A stretch of DNA of 7,863 nt from Thermohalobaculum sp038524325 (GTDB lineage: Bacteria > Pseudomonadota > Alphaproteobacteria > Rhodobacterales > Rhodobacteraceae): positions 1 through 7,863 of the forward strand of contig JBCBIS010000190.1 of assembly GCA_038524325.1 (NCBI GenBank), in the 5' to 3' direction. The notes below the pieces were generated by a model that saw only the letters and a program-made list of their open reading frames with translations, was not told the origin of the DNA and made no database searches. The translations under genes and the position numbers were made by a program. Shown piece after piece: positions 6,469 to 7,863 of the stretch. Every line of letters starts with the position of its first letter. Positions within the stretch are counted from its first letter, which is position 1.

Positions 6469-6483
6469 ATTGGGTTTTCCTAT
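6469..6483. promoter_or_regulatory. OxyR-type box between the regulator and DUF465 genes
   Basis: On the minus strand this reads ATAGGAAAACCCAAT, matching 13 of 15 bases of the perfect dyad upstream of the transporter. The left arm is intact and the right arm has one change from CTAT to CAAT. It is 70 bases upstream of the regulator's ATG, a normal place for LysR autoregulation, and 76 bases before the divergent DUF465 gene, which it might also affect. Confidence 0.6.
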
Positions 6484-6558
6484 CAAACCTGAGTGAACTC
6501 CTGCATTCCGTTTGCCTACTCACGGCATAGATCAAGCTTACAACAGAGGAGGTTGGAC

Positions 6559-6780
6559 ATGCATCAAGAGCTCAACATCAAAGGCAATCGCACCCTGCGT
6601 GTGTGGAGACAGTCGCTCGAACGCAAATATGCGGATCTGGACGCGCTGCTTCTGGAGGAGAGCAAGCATCCTCTCCCCAATGCTAACAAGATCGAGGAGC
6701 TCGCGCAGTCCCGCCTCCGCATCAAAGACGAGCTGGCGGCCATTGAGGGCGTGCTGCGCACAATCAACGCCCCGGCCTGA
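6559..6780 (+). CDS. DUF465 / YdcH family small protein
   Basis: This 73-residue soluble protein starts at the ATG preceded by AGAGGAGG six bases upstream; a longer in-frame start at 6493 has no such site. The sequence SLERKYADLDALLLEESKHPLPN, then KIEELAQSRLRIKDELAAIE, fits the DUF465 plan by eye: a helix with LxxxHxxLDxxI-like spacing, a turn containing HPxPN/D, and a second helix ending LxxKDEIxxL. It would form a two-helix antiparallel coiled coil. The usual histidine of the first helix is replaced here by Tyr or Lys (ERKYADLD). Members are common in alphaproteobacteria, often as several paralogues, and have no established biochemical role. It is divergent from the LysR-type gene, with 159 bases between the starts, so regulatory sharing is possible. 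Confidence 0.78.
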   Translation: MHQELNIKGNRTLRVWRQSLERKYADLDALLLEESKHPLPNANKIEELAQSRLRIKDELAAIEGVLRTINAPA

Positions 6781-6787
6781 GGGGGCG
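6768..6787 (+). terminator. Weak terminator candidate after the DUF465 gene
   Basis: CGCCCC (6768-6773) pairs with GGGGCG (6782-6787) across the stop codon. The stem is short but all G-C, and no T-run follows. It is the only hairpin at the gene's end. Confidence 0.3.
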
Positions 6788-7246
6788 CTGCATCGACGCA
6801 TCCTGTGACATGGGTGGATCAGGCGTTCGAACCGTGGCTGAGACCGCCCATGGCTGATGCTTTTCCGAGATGGGCTGGAACAGGCCTGCATTCTTGACCG
6901 CCGAACCAGGAAGGGCGTCCGCTCGCCTGGAGGCGCAGTGAGCGTGCCCTCTAGAATTTGGGGTGGGGTCGAGGAGCGCGGCTCCTAGGCGATCGGGTAC
7001 GGCGCGGACCGGACCCGGCCGCCATAACGCAGAATTACGATCAGGCGGCGTGGTTTCTCGCCTGACGGGATCGCGGGCGCGCTTCGCCGAGTTCTAACGA
7101 GCCGTGACGCGGGCGACACGGACTTGCTTTGTCAGCGCTTTATCCGCAGCGTTCGGTGAGGCCAGGAACCATCGCGACGTGGAAGACAAGCCGCAAGAAC
7201 GCTCATGGCGTAAATTCTCCTGATCGGTGCCGCCTGCCATGCTCCG

Positions 7247-7267
7247 GGGCTTTGTCGGACAAAGCCC
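7247..7267. repeat. Perfect 10+10 inverted repeat
   Basis: GGGCTTTGTC and GACAAAGCCC are exact complements around a single G. As RNA this gives an eight-pair stem with loop TCGGA. The GGGCTTTGT start resembles terminal repeats of some IS5-group elements, which begin GGCTTTGTT. It could therefore be a leftover insertion-sequence end, but no transposase is recognisable nearby and no T-run supports a terminator. Confidence 0.5.
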
Positions 7268-7323
7268 GCGTCCGCCAGACCGATCCCGCAATCAAACCGT
7301 CGATTCCACCCGGCCCAGCATGA

Positions 7324-7364
7324 TTGACCGCGCGTTGTATTTGTGATGTATACTAATTGTACAC
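7324..7364 (+). promoter_or_regulatory. Promoter and dyad operator of the GntR gene
   Basis: TTGACC (7324-7329) and TATACT (7349-7354) each differ by one base from the sigma-70 consensus, with a rather long 19-base gap. Over the -10 box lies the imperfect dyad GTATAC-N5-GTACAC (7348-7364), where 12 of 17 positions are symmetrical. GntR/FCD regulators usually repress their own promoters through such short dyads, so autoregulation is likely. Confidence 0.5.
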
Positions 7365-7379
7365 GTGACGAGGAGCGCC

Positions 7380-7863
7380 ATGACCGGTACCGGCAAACAG
7401 GCCTGTCTGCACGATCTGCGCCACAGGATTCTGGCGATGGAGGTGCCTCCGGGTTCTGATCTCGACGAAGCCGATCTCTCGGCGCGCTACGAGATTTCGC
7501 GGACGCCTCTGCGCGAAGTGCTGCAGCGGCTGGCGGGCGAGGGGTTCGTGATCCTGGCTGCCAATCGGGGCGCCAAGGTGGCCTCGATGGATCTCGGCAC
7601 CCTGCGGACCTTCTTCCAGACCGCGCCGCTCATCTATTCCAGCGTCGCCCGCATGGCGGCCGAGAACCGGACCAAGGCGCAGATCGACGAGTTGAAGGCC
7701 GTTCAAGCCGCCTTCGCCGCCGCGGTTGCGGGGTCGGATGCCAGTGGCATGGCGCTCAACAACCACCGGTTCCACGAGATCATCGGCGAGATGGCCGCGA
7801 ACCCCTATCTGACGCCCAGCCTCAAACGCCTGCTGATCGACCATACGCGTCTGGGGCAGGTGT
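7380..7863 (+). CDS. GntR family regulator, FadR/FCD type, 3' end outside the window
   Basis: The gene runs off the window after 161 codons without a stop. The ATG follows GAGGAG four bases upstream. Residues about 8-68 form the GntR winged helix-turn-helix: LRHRILAMEVPPGSDLDEADLSARYEISRTPLREVLQRLAGEGFV carries the family's xxGxxLxExxLAxxxxVSRTPxREALxRLxxEG pattern (quoted here in two parts, 13-32 and 33-56). The helical FCD effector domain follows from about 70. In it, NNHRFHEIIGEM (127-138) holds the N/D-x3-H metal-site motif, with Asn128 and His132. FCD regulators bind small carboxylic acids, often with Zn or Ni, and repress nearby catabolic or transport genes. The targets here would lie beyond the window. 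No link to the TRAP operon is visible. Confidence 0.93.
   Translation, partial: MTGTGKQACLHDLRHRILAMEVPPGSDLDEADLSARYEISRTPLREVLQRLAGEGFVILAANRGAKVASMDLGTLRTFFQTAPLIYSSVARMAAENRTKAQIDELKAVQAAFAAAVAGSDASGMALNNHRFHEIIGEMAANPYLTPSLKRLLIDHTRLGQV

Larger units (their letters stand above)
6781..7379. other. Gene-poor stretch with several inverted repeats
   Basis: No frame here has a convincing start, ribosome site and protein-like composition. The open frames at 7094-7291 (minus) and 7129-7323 (plus) read as low-information Arg/Pro/Ser sequence. The stretch holds the inverted repeats AGGAGC-GCG-GCTCCT (6972-6986) and TCAGGCG/CGCCTGA (7041-7047 with 7059-7065), and the perfect palindrome at 7247-7267. 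The rest may be decayed accessory DNA. The last 60 bases hold the promoter and operator of the GntR gene. Confidence 0.5.

Noticed and set aside
5497..6492. Long open frame on the plus strand opposite the LysR-type gene (331 codons)
   Set aside because: It is antisense to a clearly recognisable regulator and has no protein-like features of its own.
6828..6845. TTCGAAC resembling a tRNA T-loop
   Set aside because: The flanking bases do not form a five-pair T stem and no acceptor or anticodon arms are present.

Overview
The window looks like a chromosomal segment of a high-GC alphaproteobacterium, most likely Rhodobacterales (Paracoccus/Roseobacter-like). This is inferred from the GC-rich third codon positions and from the mix of genes: a TAXI-type TRAP transporter, a DUF465/YdcH small protein and a FadR-type GntR regulator. 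No RNA gene, CRISPR array or intact mobile element was found.

The left part (1-2100) is loosely packed accessory DNA. It starts with the 3' part of an unrecognised, charged protein (to 542). A 70-codon gene on the minus strand (769-981) follows; it has an acidic leader ending in Lys-Gly-Gly and a single RTX-like nonapeptide. Next is a strongly decayed polyamine-type ABC transporter (about 1195-1819), where permease and ATPase pieces lie in successively different reading frames and the end of the permease is deleted. A possible 62-codon minus-strand gene (1861-2049) closes this part.

The central part (2100-6560) is the best-organised unit. A TAXI solute-binding protein (2269-3261) is followed, after a strong intercistronic hairpin, by a fused 4TM-12TM TRAP permease (3343-5463). 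Together they form a complete ion-driven secondary uptake system. A convergent LysR-type regulator (5467-6399) ends 3 bases from the permease. By eye it belongs to the OxyR branch, but the peroxidatic cysteine is replaced by histidine and only the second (resolving) cysteine remains. The OxyR-like dyad ATAG-N7-CTAT occurs perfectly upstream of the transporter (2129-2143). A half-conserved copy sits 52 bases further on, beside a good -10 box, and a near-copy lies upstream of the regulator gene (6469-6483). The simplest reading is that this OxyR-like protein controls the transporter and itself, probably in response to a ligand rather than peroxide.

The right part holds a divergent DUF465 small protein (6559-6780), then about 600 bases with no credible gene but with several inverted repeats, one of them a perfect 10+10 palindrome (7247-7267). 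It ends with the 5' part of a GntR/FCD regulator (7380 to the window edge), preceded by its own dyad operator candidate over a plausible -10 box.
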